From positions 30,842-42,926 of the forward strand of contig DKDF01000005.1 in assembly GCA_002451755.1 (NCBI GenBank): a stretch of DNA of 12,085 nucleotides. Reading direction: 5' to 3'. The notes beneath the pieces are model-generated. The model worked only from the letters and a program-made list of their open reading frames with translations. It was not told the DNA's origin and ran no database searches. The stretch is from Ruminococcaceae bacterium UBA6855 (GTDB lineage: Bacteria; Bacillota; Clostridia; Oscillospirales; Acutalibacteraceae). Below, piece by piece: positions 1 through 5,988 of the stretch (its first letter is position 1; every line of letters starts with the position of its first letter). Position numbers and translations under genes: made by a program.

Positions 1-1320
1 ACGACCGCCGATCTTCTGACCTTTGTCGTGCAGAACTCGGCTCTGCGCGAGATCGGCTCGTTCGTCTGCTCCGACGAGATGACGAACAAATTGCAGTTGA
101 TGACGAGAAACTCCGACCTCTCGAATTTCTATTATTTCCCGACCGACTGCCCGCACCGCGAGAAAAACGGCTGGACGGGCGACGCCGCTCTCTCCGCCGA
201 GCACATATTGATGAACCTCGACGCAGTCAACAGCTACCGCGAGTGGCTTCGCAATATCCGCGCCGCTCAGCGTGCGGACGGGGCGCTGCCCGGCATAGTG
301 CCGACGGGCGGCTGGGGATTTGAGTGGGGCAACGGCCCAGCGTGGGACGCTGCGCTGACATATATTCCGTATTTCTGTTATATTTTGCGCGGCGACAGAA
401 AGATAATCGAAGAGAACGCGACGGCGATATTTCGCTACTGCGAGTATATCTCGCGCCGCCGCGACGAGCGCGGGCTTGTCGCGATTGGGCTGGGCGACTG
501 GTGCCCGGTGACGAGGGTCAAATCGCCGCTCGAATTCACCGACAGCGTCACCTGCATGAGTATTCTCAGGAAAGCCGCCTATATTTTCTCGCAGCTTGGA
601 CTTTCGCTCGAACGCGAGTTCTGCGAAAAGCTCTATAATGAGATAAGAGACGCAGTCAGACGGCATCTGATAGACTTCGGCACTATGACCGCGATAGGCT
701 CCTGCCAGACCTCGCAGGCGATGGCGATATATTACGATGTGTTCGTTCCCGGCGAAAAGCCCGAGGCATTCAAGCGCCTTCTTGAGATAATCAAACGGCG
801 CGATGACCATGTCGACGCGGGCATACTCGGTATGCGCGTGCTGTTCAGGGTGCTCTCCGACTTCGGCGAAGCGGATCTCGCTTTTAAGATGATAACCCGC
901 CCGGACTATCCGTCCTACGGCAACTTCGTTGAGCGCGGGCTCACTGCTTTGCCCGAGGATTTTCTGCGCGAGGAGGACAGACCCAATTCGCTCAATCACC
1001 ATATGTTCGGCGATATTTCCGCGTGGTTCATTGAATATATCGGCGGCATCCGCGTCAATCCTTTCCTTGCAGACCCGACGGAAGTCGAGATATCGCCCGT
1101 GTTTATTGAAAAGCTCGACAGTGCTGAAGCTTCGTATGAGACGGTCGGCGGCAAAGTTAGCGTCAAGTGGCACAGAACATCTATGGGCATAGCACTCGAT
1201 ATCTCTGCGGACAGCGGAGTTCACGGCCGCATAAGACTGCCCGACGGCTACGCGTTCGCGGACGAGCGCGGCAGCCTCGAGGAGCTCCGCAGCGGGAATT
1301 TTGAAATAATCAGAGAGTGA
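1..1320 (+). CDS. Alpha-L-rhamnosidase, GH78 (3' part, start lies outside window)
   Basis: The frame is open from base 1, so this is the C-terminal part of a larger enzyme; the GTG at 28 is internal. GH78 enzymes cleave terminal alpha-L-rhamnose by inversion on an (alpha/alpha)6 barrel. The signature PTDCPHREKNGWTGDA is encoded around 139-186, with acidic residues Asp (145-147), Glu (160-162, presumed general acid) and Asp (181-183) at the spacing also seen in the second GH78 of this window. Further on, LTALPED carries a Glu (955-957) where the family's general base normally follows Trp in a motif like TTxWE; here Pro replaces that Trp. SLNHHMFGDISAWF is the usual helix before the C-terminal beta domain. 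The N-terminal beta domains and any signal peptide are outside the window. The next gene starts 14 bases downstream, so the two are probably co-transcribed. Family assignment is firm; the exact substrate is unknown. Confidence 0.93.
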   Translation, partial: TTADLLTFVVQNSALREIGSFVCSDEMTNKLQLMTRNSDLSNFYYFPTDCPHREKNGWTGDAALSAEHILMNLDAVNSYREWLRNIRAAQRADGALPGIVPTGGWGFEWGNGPAWDAALTYIPYFCYILRGDRKIIEENATAIFRYCEYISRRRDERGLVAIGLGDWCPVTRVKSPLEFTDSVTCMSILRKAAYIFSQLGLSLEREFCEKLYNEIRDAVRRHLIDFGTMTAIGSCQTSQAMAIYYDVFVPGEKPEAFKRLLEIIKRRDDHVDAGILGMRVLFRVLSDFGEADLAFKMITRPDYPSYGNFVERGLTALPEDFLREEDRPNSLNHHMFGDISAWFIEYIGGIRVNPFLADPTEVEISPVFIEKLDSAEASYETVGGKVSVKWHRTSMGIALDISADSGVHGRIRLPDGYAFADERGSLEELRSGNFEIIRE

Positions 1321-1334
1321 AAACAGGAGGAAAA

Positions 1335-1910
1335 ATGAAAGAGAAAATACTTTTCGTCAATTCGTGCGTGCGCGGTGAGAATGAGTCGCGCACTTTGGCG
1401 CTCGCCAAAACCGCGCTCGGCCGCCTTGACGGCGATATTGAAGAGATACGCCTTGCCGACGCGGATTTGAAGCCGCTCGACGCGGCGGGACTCGCGAAGC
1501 GCGCCGAAAGCGCGGAAAAGAACGACTTTTCCGATCCGGTCTATGACTGCGCGAAGCAGTTCGCCGCCTGTGATACTGTCGTTATCGCCGCGCCGTTCTG
1601 GGACTACAGCTTCCCGGCGTTTCTGAAAATCTATATCGAATCCCTGTGTGTCGGCGGGCTGACTTTTCTCTACGGCAGCGACGGCGTCCCGATAAGCTAT
1701 TGCAGGGCGAAGAGGCTGATTTATATCACCACTTCGGGCGGATATATCGGCGACACGGACTTCGGCTTTGAATATATCAAGACGGTCACGAAGTCGTTCT
1801 TCGGAATTGAAAAAGTCAGCTTTTTCAGCGCGGAGGGGCTCGATATCCTCGGCAACGATCCGGCTGCGATACTGAAAGCGGCGCAGGAGAAGATAGAGCG
1901 CGAGCTCTGA
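1335..1910 (+). CDS. Flavodoxin-fold NAD(P)H:quinone / azo-type FMN oxidoreductase
   Basis: A 191-residue cytoplasmic protein of the NAD(P)H dehydrogenase (quinone)/AzoR flavodoxin-like family, which uses FMN to reduce quinones, azo compounds or other small electron acceptors. What is visible: a first beta strand and phosphate-binding loop (residues 4-20, NSCVRGENESRT), the strand-loop VVIAAPFWDYSFPAFLKIYIES (82-103, split here as VVIAAPFWDY and SFPAFLKIYIES), GLTFLYGSDG (108-117) and TTSGGY (132-137). These follow the order of the corresponding AzoR segments. The ATG at 1335 is chosen because AGGAGG (1325-1330) lies four bases upstream; the in-frame GTG at 1317 overlaps the previous stop and would put that site inside the gene. 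Length is normal for the family. It follows the GH78 gene directly and is closed by a strong hairpin, so it is the last gene of that transcript. A role with flavonoid or other aglycones released from rhamnosides is conceivable but unproven. Confidence 0.85.
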   Translation: MKEKILFVNSCVRGENESRTLALAKTALGRLDGDIEEIRLADADLKPLDAAGLAKRAESAEKNDFSDPVYDCAKQFAACDTVVIAAPFWDYSFPAFLKIYIESLCVGGLTFLYGSDGVPISYCRAKRLIYITTSGGYIGDTDFGFEYIKTVTKSFFGIEKVSFFSAEGLDILGNDPAAILKAAQEKIEREL

Positions 1911-1924
1911 TATAATTTAAAATT

Positions 1925-1966
1925 CAAGCCCCCGGTGTTTTTTCTTCGCCGGGGGCTTGCTCTTTT
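1925..1966 (+). terminator. Intrinsic terminator after the GH78-oxidoreductase transcript
   Basis: A perfect 11-bp inverted repeat (CAAGCCCCCGG at 1925-1935, CCGGGGGCTTG at 1949-1959) encloses a 13-base loop and is followed by the T-rich CTCTTTTG. It starts 15 bases after the oxidoreductase stop codon. The T-tract is short, but the stem is strong. Confidence 0.85.
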
Positions 1967-2004
1967 GTGAATAGCCGCTTTATTTTTGAACAAAAATCAA
2001 TATG

Positions 2005-2020
2005 TGAAAAATATTTTTCA
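2005..2020. promoter_or_regulatory. Perfect 16-bp AT-rich palindrome upstream of lipoprotein gene
   Basis: TGAAAAATATTTTTCA reads the same on both strands. It lies 125 bases upstream of the lipoprotein start, between the preceding terminator and the candidate promoter. It could be a regulator site, or an A/T-rich upstream element with chance symmetry. No matching copy was noticed elsewhere in the window. Confidence 0.35.
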
Positions 2021-2089
2021 TAGAGACCGTATATTCTTTAAATTAATTAAAAATAATTTATTTTGCAGTAGAATTATTTTGAAATACAT

Positions 2090-2118
2090 TTGGCATATAT
2101 TTATGTCAGACCGATACT
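2090..2118 (+). promoter_or_regulatory. Candidate sigma-A-type promoter of the lipoprotein gene
   Basis: TTGGCA (2090-2095), a 17-base spacer and GATACT (2113-2118) lie 27 bases before the ATG, downstream of a very A/T-rich stretch (about 2030-2090) that could act as an UP-like element. TATAAC at 2119-2124 is a better -10 match but lacks a matching -35. The assignment is tentative. Confidence 0.35.
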
Positions 2119-2144
2119 TATAACGAAGCGAAAAGGGGATCGCA

Positions 2145-4274
2145 ATGAAGAGGGTAACGGCAGTTTTATTAGTCCTGTTGACGGCGCTCGCGGTTTTTGC
2201 CGCCTGCTCCAAAAACTCAGTCCACACGGTGACATTCGACAGCTCGGGCGGAACGCAGATAAAGACCCAGCATATCCGCGACGGCGAGAACGCCAAAAAG
2301 CCGTGGAATCCGCACAAAGAGGGCTTCACATTTATCGAGTGGCAGTATAACGGCGCGGCGTTCGATTTCAACACCGCGATAACGGGGGACATAACTCTTG
2401 TCGCGTCCTACAGCATCGACGAGGGCACGGATATAGTCCTGCTCGTGCTCTGCTACGGCGACGGCAGAGAGAATGAAATAATCGAGATAAAGCGCGGCGA
2501 GGCGGCGTTTGCGCCGCCGACTCCCGAGCGCGAGGGATATAAATTCGAGGGATGGTTCAACGGCGACACCGAGTTCGATTTCTCAACGCCCATAAACGAT
2601 GATTTGAATCTCACCGCGAAATGGAAAGCGACGGGAAAGACCGAAAGCGGATCCGAAAATCAACCCGCGGCGGACGCGTCCGCTCAGGTGTATTCGCAGA
2701 CTGCGGCGAAATATTCCGGCAGATGGTATCTCGACGGCTATTCCGATATATTCGTCGATGTGTCGAACTCCGCGGGCGGGATGAATCTGCGCTCGTATAA
2801 CTTCTCGCTGCCCTCGTCTTCGGGGAGCGTCGCGGCGTATACTCTCTATCCCGCGAAGTCGCTTTCGTCCTCGGGCGGCAGCTGGGGCAACTCAATTTCC
2901 GTGCCGTTCGCCTCGTGGGAAAGCTCGCTGAGCGCGAATAAAATAATCCTCGGCAGCAGCTGCTTTTATATCAATAACAAGAAATTCGTGAAAGCTCCCG
3001 GCACGAAGGACAGATACACCGGCACCTGCTACAGAGAGGCGCGCGGAGTGTGGTATCTGTTCAACAATCCCGATTCTACAATTGAGATATACACCGCTCA
3101 AAAAGGCGGCGACGAGACGGGCGACCGCTTCGGCATAAAGGCGACGAATTTCGACCTCGCGACTCTCAGCACCTATACGAAGTCCTCAACCGGCGGCGGA
3201 TATGCGGACAGAAAGAGCGACTGGGACAGCTACGGAATATCCGTCACTAACGGCGTCCTGACGATAAAGAACAAGAACGGCACAAGGACATTTTACAGCA
3301 AGAAAAAATACCAGAGCGTGACGGGCGTCAGGCTCAGCGCGACGGAAGCTAAACTCAGAGTCGGTCAGACGAAAGTGCTCACAGCCACTGTTATCCCCGC
3401 CGACGCATATGACAAGGACTACACATGGTCGAGCGACGATCCGTCAATAGCGGAGGTCGCAGGCGGTATAGTCGCGGCGAAAAAAGAGGGTACAACGAAT
3501 ATCCGGGTCACCACAAAGGACGGCAACCGCGTGGCGGTCTGCAAGGTGACGGTATATATCGACCATGTCACGGGCGTTACCCTGAGTTCGTCCGCGCTCG
3601 ATTTAACAGTCGGCGATTCGAGGCAGCTCCGGGCGACCGTCGCTCCGCGCAATGCGGCGAATCAGAAGGTCACATGGTCGAGCAGCAATAGCAATGTAGC
3701 GTCGGTCTCGAGCTCCGGGCGCGTCACGGCAAAGGCGAAGGGCACAGCCGTGATAACCGTAAAGACCGAGGACGGAAACAAGACCGCCTCATGCACCGTG
3801 ACCGTCAAGAATCCGACCCTCGCAGCCGTTGCGGCGGCGCAGGTGACGAACAACGGCACCGCCGCGCCGCAGATACACGCGTCGGCGCTCGTCTCCGGCG
3901 GAACGGGGAAATATACTTCATATAAAATAAAGATATTTTTAAACGGCGCGCTCGTGGCGGAAAAATCGGAAAAGAGTATGTCATATACCCCGAAAACCGG
4001 CGGAATGTACACAGTGGAAGTCACCGTCACCGACTCCGACGGGGAGACGGCGAGCGGAAAGATGCTTATTAATGTGTCCGTAGTCGAGCCGACTGAGAAG
4101 CCTACCGAAAAGCCAACCGAGAGGCAGACGGAGAAGCCTACGGAAAAGCCCACGGAGAAACCGACAGAAAAACCGTCCGACGAATCGATAAACCCGATCC
4201 CGTCGGAGCCGGTAGTTCCCGTGACCGAGCCGACAACGGAAGCACCGCTCGCTCCCGAGCCCGCACTGGACTGA
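2145..4274 (+). CDS. Large surface lipoprotein with InlB-type repeats, Big_2 domains and Thr-Glu-Lys-Pro tail
   Basis: A 709-residue exported protein. Residues 1-21 form a lipoprotein signal peptide (basic MKR, hydrophobic core, FAAC with lipidated Cys21; Phe at -3 is less usual). Two Listeria-Bacteroides (InlB B/Flg_new) repeats follow at about 29-90 and 97-160, each with the EGF/EGY...W and FDF...I elements. A polar linker (161-190) leads to a region I cannot assign (191-390), in which G-W-Y-L motifs occur twice (192-195 and 301-304). Two bacterial Ig-like Big_2 domains cover 393-471 and 474-554, each with V-T-G-V...L...G and TWSS/VAS motifs. A PKD-like beta domain spans about 576-646, and repeated PTEKP units 648-677 lie near the C terminus. 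There is no LPXTG motif, so anchoring is by the N-terminal lipid. It has a GGGG-type ribosome site at 2135-2138, its own candidate promoter and its own terminator, so it is monocistronic. The domains suggest adhesion or binding at the cell surface; ligand unknown. No enzymatic motif was seen. Confidence 0.88.
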   Translation: MKRVTAVLLVLLTALAVFAACSKNSVHTVTFDSSGGTQIKTQHIRDGENAKKPWNPHKEGFTFIEWQYNGAAFDFNTAITGDITLVASYSIDEGTDIVLLVLCYGDGRENEIIEIKRGEAAFAPPTPEREGYKFEGWFNGDTEFDFSTPINDDLNLTAKWKATGKTESGSENQPAADASAQVYSQTAAKYSGRWYLDGYSDIFVDVSNSAGGMNLRSYNFSLPSSSGSVAAYTLYPAKSLSSSGGSWGNSISVPFASWESSLSANKIILGSSCFYINNKKFVKAPGTKDRYTGTCYREARGVWYLFNNPDSTIEIYTAQKGGDETGDRFGIKATNFDLATLSTYTKSSTGGGYADRKSDWDSYGISVTNGVLTIKNKNGTRTFYSKKKYQSVTGVRLSATEAKLRVGQTKVLTATVIPADAYDKDYTWSSDDPSIAEVAGGIVAAKKEGTTNIRVTTKDGNRVAVCKVTVYIDHVTGVTLSSSALDLTVGDSRQLRATVAPRNAANQKVTWSSSNSNVASVSSSGRVTAKAKGTAVITVKTEDGNKTASCTVTVKNPTLAAVAAAQVTNNGTAAPQIHASALVSGGTGKYTSYKIKIFLNGALVAEKSEKSMSYTPKTGGMYTVEVTVTDSDGETASGKMLINVSVVEPTEKPTEKPTERQTEKPTEKPTEKPTEKPSDESINPIPSEPVVPVTEPTTEAPLAPEPALD
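4086..4175 (+). repeat. Degenerate short tandem repeat coding for PTEKP units
   Basis: About thirty codons encode the repeating unit Pro-Thr-Glu-Lys-(Pro) seven times, with one Arg/Gln variant (PTERQTEKP). Synonymous codons vary (cct/cca/ccc/ccg for Pro), so the DNA repeat is imperfect while the peptide repeat is conserved, consistent with selection on the protein. It is part of the lipoprotein gene. Confidence 0.85.
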
Positions 4275-4291
4275 ATATAAAACGCAAATAA

Positions 4292-4330
4292 AAAAGACTG
4301 CCGCGGATATCGTTTCTGCGGCAGTCTTTT
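4292..4330. terminator. Bidirectional intrinsic terminator between convergent genes
   Basis: A perfect 13-bp inverted repeat (AAAAGACTGCCGC at 4292-4304, GCGGCAGTCTTTT at 4318-4330) has A-tracts on its left and T-tracts on its right, so it can end transcription in both directions. It lies 17 bases after the lipoprotein stop and 7 bases beyond the stop of the convergent HD hydrolase gene. Confidence 0.9.
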
Positions 4331-4337
4331 GCTCATT

Positions 4338-4931
4338 TTACGCCTGATAAGTCTCCATGAAGCTGTTGACATCGCTCTCGCATGAGCGCATGGCGAGTAT
4401 CGTCTGCTCGAAGAGCTTTTCAAGCTCCCAGCCGAGCCTCTCAGCGCCAGTGCGGATAACATCGCGCGAGCAGCCCGCGGCGAATTTTTTGTCTTTGAAC
4501 TTCTTCTTGAGGCTCGAAACTTCCATGTCCATCACGCTCTTGGACGGGCGCATCAGCGCCGCCGACCAGATGAGCCCCGTCAGCTCGTCCGCCGCGAAGA
4601 GCACCTTTTCCATCTCGTGAACAGGCTCGATGTCGACGCAGATACCGTAGCCGTGGGAGCAAATTGAATATATCATGTCGTCGCCGACTCCGCCCGCCTT
4701 GAGCAGCTCGGGAGCTTTCTTGCAGTGCTCCTCCGGATAGAGCTCGAAGTCGATGTCGTGCAGCAGACCGACTATGCCCCAGTATTCCTCCTCGTCCGCA
4801 TAGCCGAGCTCTTTCGCGTACCAGCGCATAACACCCTCGACGGTCAGCGCGTGGCGGATATGGAACGGGTCTTTGTTGTATTTTTTCAGAAGCTCGAACG
4901 CTTCGTCCCTCGTGATTTTACTCTCTCTCAT
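4338..4931 (-). CDS. HD-superfamily predicted hydrolase (COG2316-like)
   Basis: A 197-residue cytoplasmic protein of the metal-dependent HD phosphohydrolase superfamily. The likely metal ligands are His27 (FHIRHALTVE), His58-Asp59 (GLLHDIDFE) and Asp115 (AADELTG); His93 (CSHGYG) is also typical. The overall pattern, including the conserved RPSK...KKKFKDKKFAAG stretch (about 128-152), matches the uncharacterised predicted hydrolases grouped as COG2316, and the length is normal. The substrate of this group is not known to me; HD relatives cleave nucleotides or phosphate esters. An AAGGAGA ribosome site lies nine bases upstream of the ATG. The gene follows the TetR gene on the same strand after 76 bases and has a promoter of its own in the gap, so it can be expressed independently. 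Its link to sugar use is unclear. Confidence 0.85.
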   Translation of the reverse strand: MRESKITRDEAFELLKKYNKDPFHIRHALTVEGVMRWYAKELGYADEEEYWGIVGLLHDIDFELYPEEHCKKAPELLKAGGVGDDMIYSICSHGYGICVDIEPVHEMEKVLFAADELTGLIWSAALMRPSKSVMDMEVSSLKKKFKDKKFAAGCSRDVIRTGAERLGWELEKLFEQTILAMRSCESDVNSFMETYQA

Positions 4932-4978
4932 TTTTTATCGTCTCCTTGTGTTTCGCGCCGAGCGGTGCGCGTGCTAAT

Positions 4979-5007
4979 ATTATACCACTTGTTTGGTAGG
5001 CTTTCAA
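4979..5007 (-). promoter_or_regulatory. Near-consensus sigma-A promoter of the HD hydrolase gene
   Basis: Read on the minus strand: TTGAAA (5007-5002), a 17-base spacer and a perfect TATAAT (4984-4979). It sits immediately after the TetR stop codon (5008-5010) and about 48 bases upstream of the HD gene start. The spacer holds a short inverted repeat (see the separate entry). Confidence 0.8.
4983..4998. promoter_or_regulatory. Possible operator inside the HD-gene promoter spacer
   Basis: TACCA (4983-4987) and TGGTA (4994-4998) form a 5-bp inverted repeat with six bases between. It overlaps the -10 element and most of the spacer, so a bound repressor would block polymerase. The neighbouring TetR protein is a candidate, but the sequence differs from the palindrome upstream of tetR, so this is weak. 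Confidence 0.3.
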
Positions 5008-5586
5008 CTATATGCGCGGTTTTATGTCGAGATTTACGAGTGCGCTCTGGTTTATCGAAAACAGCAGATCGACAAGCTCGTTTTCGTCAACGCAGTAGTC
5101 CGAGCGTATCCATTGGATTATAACTCCCGTGCTGCCGTTGAGAATATATGAGTAGATATATTGCTCCTGCTCTTTCGGAAAAATGATGTTCAGATTCTCG
5201 ATAAACTGGATTATCGACTGCTGCATGAATTTTGAACGGAACGCAGGGTCAACCGAGTCGACAAGCAGCGTGCGGAACGGCTTGTCGTTTTCTTTGATAT
5301 ACATTAGAAATGAAAGCAGATATCTGTGCGCGCCGATGTCATTTTCCGCGCCTATTTTCTTCAAGTGATCCTGAGTCGCGTCGAGCAGCTCGTTTTCGAC
5401 CTCTTCGAGCAATTCTTTCGGCTCGGAGTAGTGCGCATAAAAGGTCGAGCGGTTGAGGTCGGCGCGTTCGCACAATTCTCTTACGGATATTTTTGTTACC
5501 GAGCCTTTCTCGCCCAGAAGATCCATCAGCGCGTTTTTGAGCAATATTTTTGAAAGTCTCGTGCGCTGGTTATTTTTGGTGTTCAT
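5008..5586 (-). CDS. TetR/AcrR-family transcriptional regulator
   Basis: A 192-residue DNA-binding regulator. The N-terminal TetR helix-turn-helix is clear: a first helix about 10-25 (RLSKILLKNALMDLL), then ISVRELCERADLNRSTFYAHYSEPKELL (about 33-60, spanning the recognition helix NRSTFYAHY). The C-terminal part is all-helical; YILNGSTGVIIQWI (about 146-159) resembles the ligand/dimer helix of TetR proteins with the TetR_C_33/DhaS-like C terminus. Length is typical. It is divergent from the symporter operon across a 402-bp gap, the usual position for a local regulator of such an operon, and is followed on the same strand by the HD hydrolase gene. The ribosome site is weak (GGCGGGA before the ATG), which suggests low expression. 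The inducer is unknown; a rhamnoside or aglycone is only inferred from context. Confidence 0.88.
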   Translation of the reverse strand: MNTKNNQRTRLSKILLKNALMDLLGEKGSVTKISVRELCERADLNRSTFYAHYSEPKELLEEVENELLDATQDHLKKIGAENDIGAHRYLLSFLMYIKENDKPFRTLLVDSVDPAFRSKFMQQSIIQFIENLNIIFPKEQEQYIYSYILNGSTGVIIQWIRSDYCVDENELVDLLFSINQSALVNLDIKPRI

Positions 5587-5618
5587 ATTATCCCGCCACT
5601 TTCAGATGATTTTGTCGG

Positions 5619-5640
5619 TTTCATAACAGCTATTAGCAAA
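5619..5640. promoter_or_regulatory. Imperfect 22-bp palindrome, candidate TetR operator
   Basis: The halves TTTcaTAAcAG and CTaTTAgcAAA (lower case marks mismatched positions) are symmetric about 5629/5630, with 8 of 11 base pairs matching. The site is 32 bases upstream of the TetR start codon and just upstream of the -35 of the divergent promoter. Size, symmetry and position fit a TetR-family operator serving both directions. Confidence 0.5.
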
Positions 5641-5648
5641 ACTGATGA

Positions 5649-5677
5649 TTGTTAATCCGACACAATGTAGATATAAT
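5649..5677 (+). promoter_or_regulatory. Sigma-A promoter of the symporter operon
   Basis: TTGTTA (5649-5654), a 17-base spacer and a perfect TATAAT (5672-5677). The predicted start near 5684 gives a leader of about 305 nt before the symporter ATG. Confidence 0.6.
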
Positions 5678-5683
5678 AGTAGT

Positions 5684-5988
5684 GTAATATGAAATCTTTC
5701 AATTGTCAAGGAGACCTTAACCTTTCTGTCTCCGATGATTTTGTCGCCTGCGGTAAACGGTGCGCTCCGGAAAGCTTCAGACGAAATCCGAGGACGCGCC
5801 GAAACCGCAGCGATAACTGTGAAAGAATTTTATTCAGCCTTTTAACATTTTTTTGCCGCGCCGACCCTACGGGGTCGGTTTACGGCTCAAATCATATAAA
5901 AAGCACTGAAAGCGCATAAAGCTGTGGCAAAGGCAGCTGCAAATATATTTTATAGCCATAAGATAAAACAAATGAAGGAGTTCTCGTG
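5684..5988 (+). ncRNA. Long structured 5' leader of the symporter operon (possible cis-regulatory RNA)
   Basis: This 305-base untranslated stretch can form successive hairpins: GGAGAC/GTCTCC (5710-5715 with 5728-5733); a long stem with CTGCGGT/ACCGCAG (5748-5754 with 5804-5810), GGTGCG/CGCGCC (5759-5764 with 5795-5800) and CGGA/TCCG (5768-5771 with 5787-5790); CCGACCC/GGGTCGG (5861-5867 with 5872-5878) inside GCCG/CGGC (5855-5858 with 5883-5886); and AGCTG/CAGCT (5920-5924 with 5934-5938). A run of seven or more T residues precedes 5855. Fragments such as CGAAATCC, ACTGTGA and GGCAAAGGC faintly recall the cobalamin riboswitch, but the core order and a proper B12 box are not convincing. I cannot assign a known family. 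No protein-coding gene was seen here. Confidence 0.4.

Noticed and set aside
1317..1334. GTG at 1317 as start of the FMN oxidoreductase
   Set aside because: It would place the AGGAGG site inside the gene and add six residues before the first beta strand; ATG 1335 fits better.
4086..4175. CRISPR-like repeat array
   Set aside because: The repeats are 9-12 bases, have no spacers, lie in frame within a coding gene and encode PTEKP units.
3662..4462. Long minus-strand open frame of 266 codons opposite the lipoprotein gene
   Set aside because: It is the antisense of the Big_2/PTEKP coding region (low-complexity GFSVGFSV is the reverse of the repeat) and crosses the bidirectional terminator and the HD gene end.
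5689..5919. Plus-strand open frame of 76 codons starting at ATG 5689
   Set aside because: It starts about five bases after the predicted transcription start with no ribosome site, has no recognisable domain, and overlies the hairpin-rich leader. It is better explained as leader RNA.
5684..5988. Cobalamin riboswitch
   Set aside because: CGAAATCC, ACTGTGA, GCACTG and GGCAAAGGC appear in a suggestive order, but the GGGAA/P4 arrangement is not matched and the 3' B12-box equivalent (AGCCATAAGAT) is too far from consensus. Left as an unassigned leader; an Rfam search would settle it.
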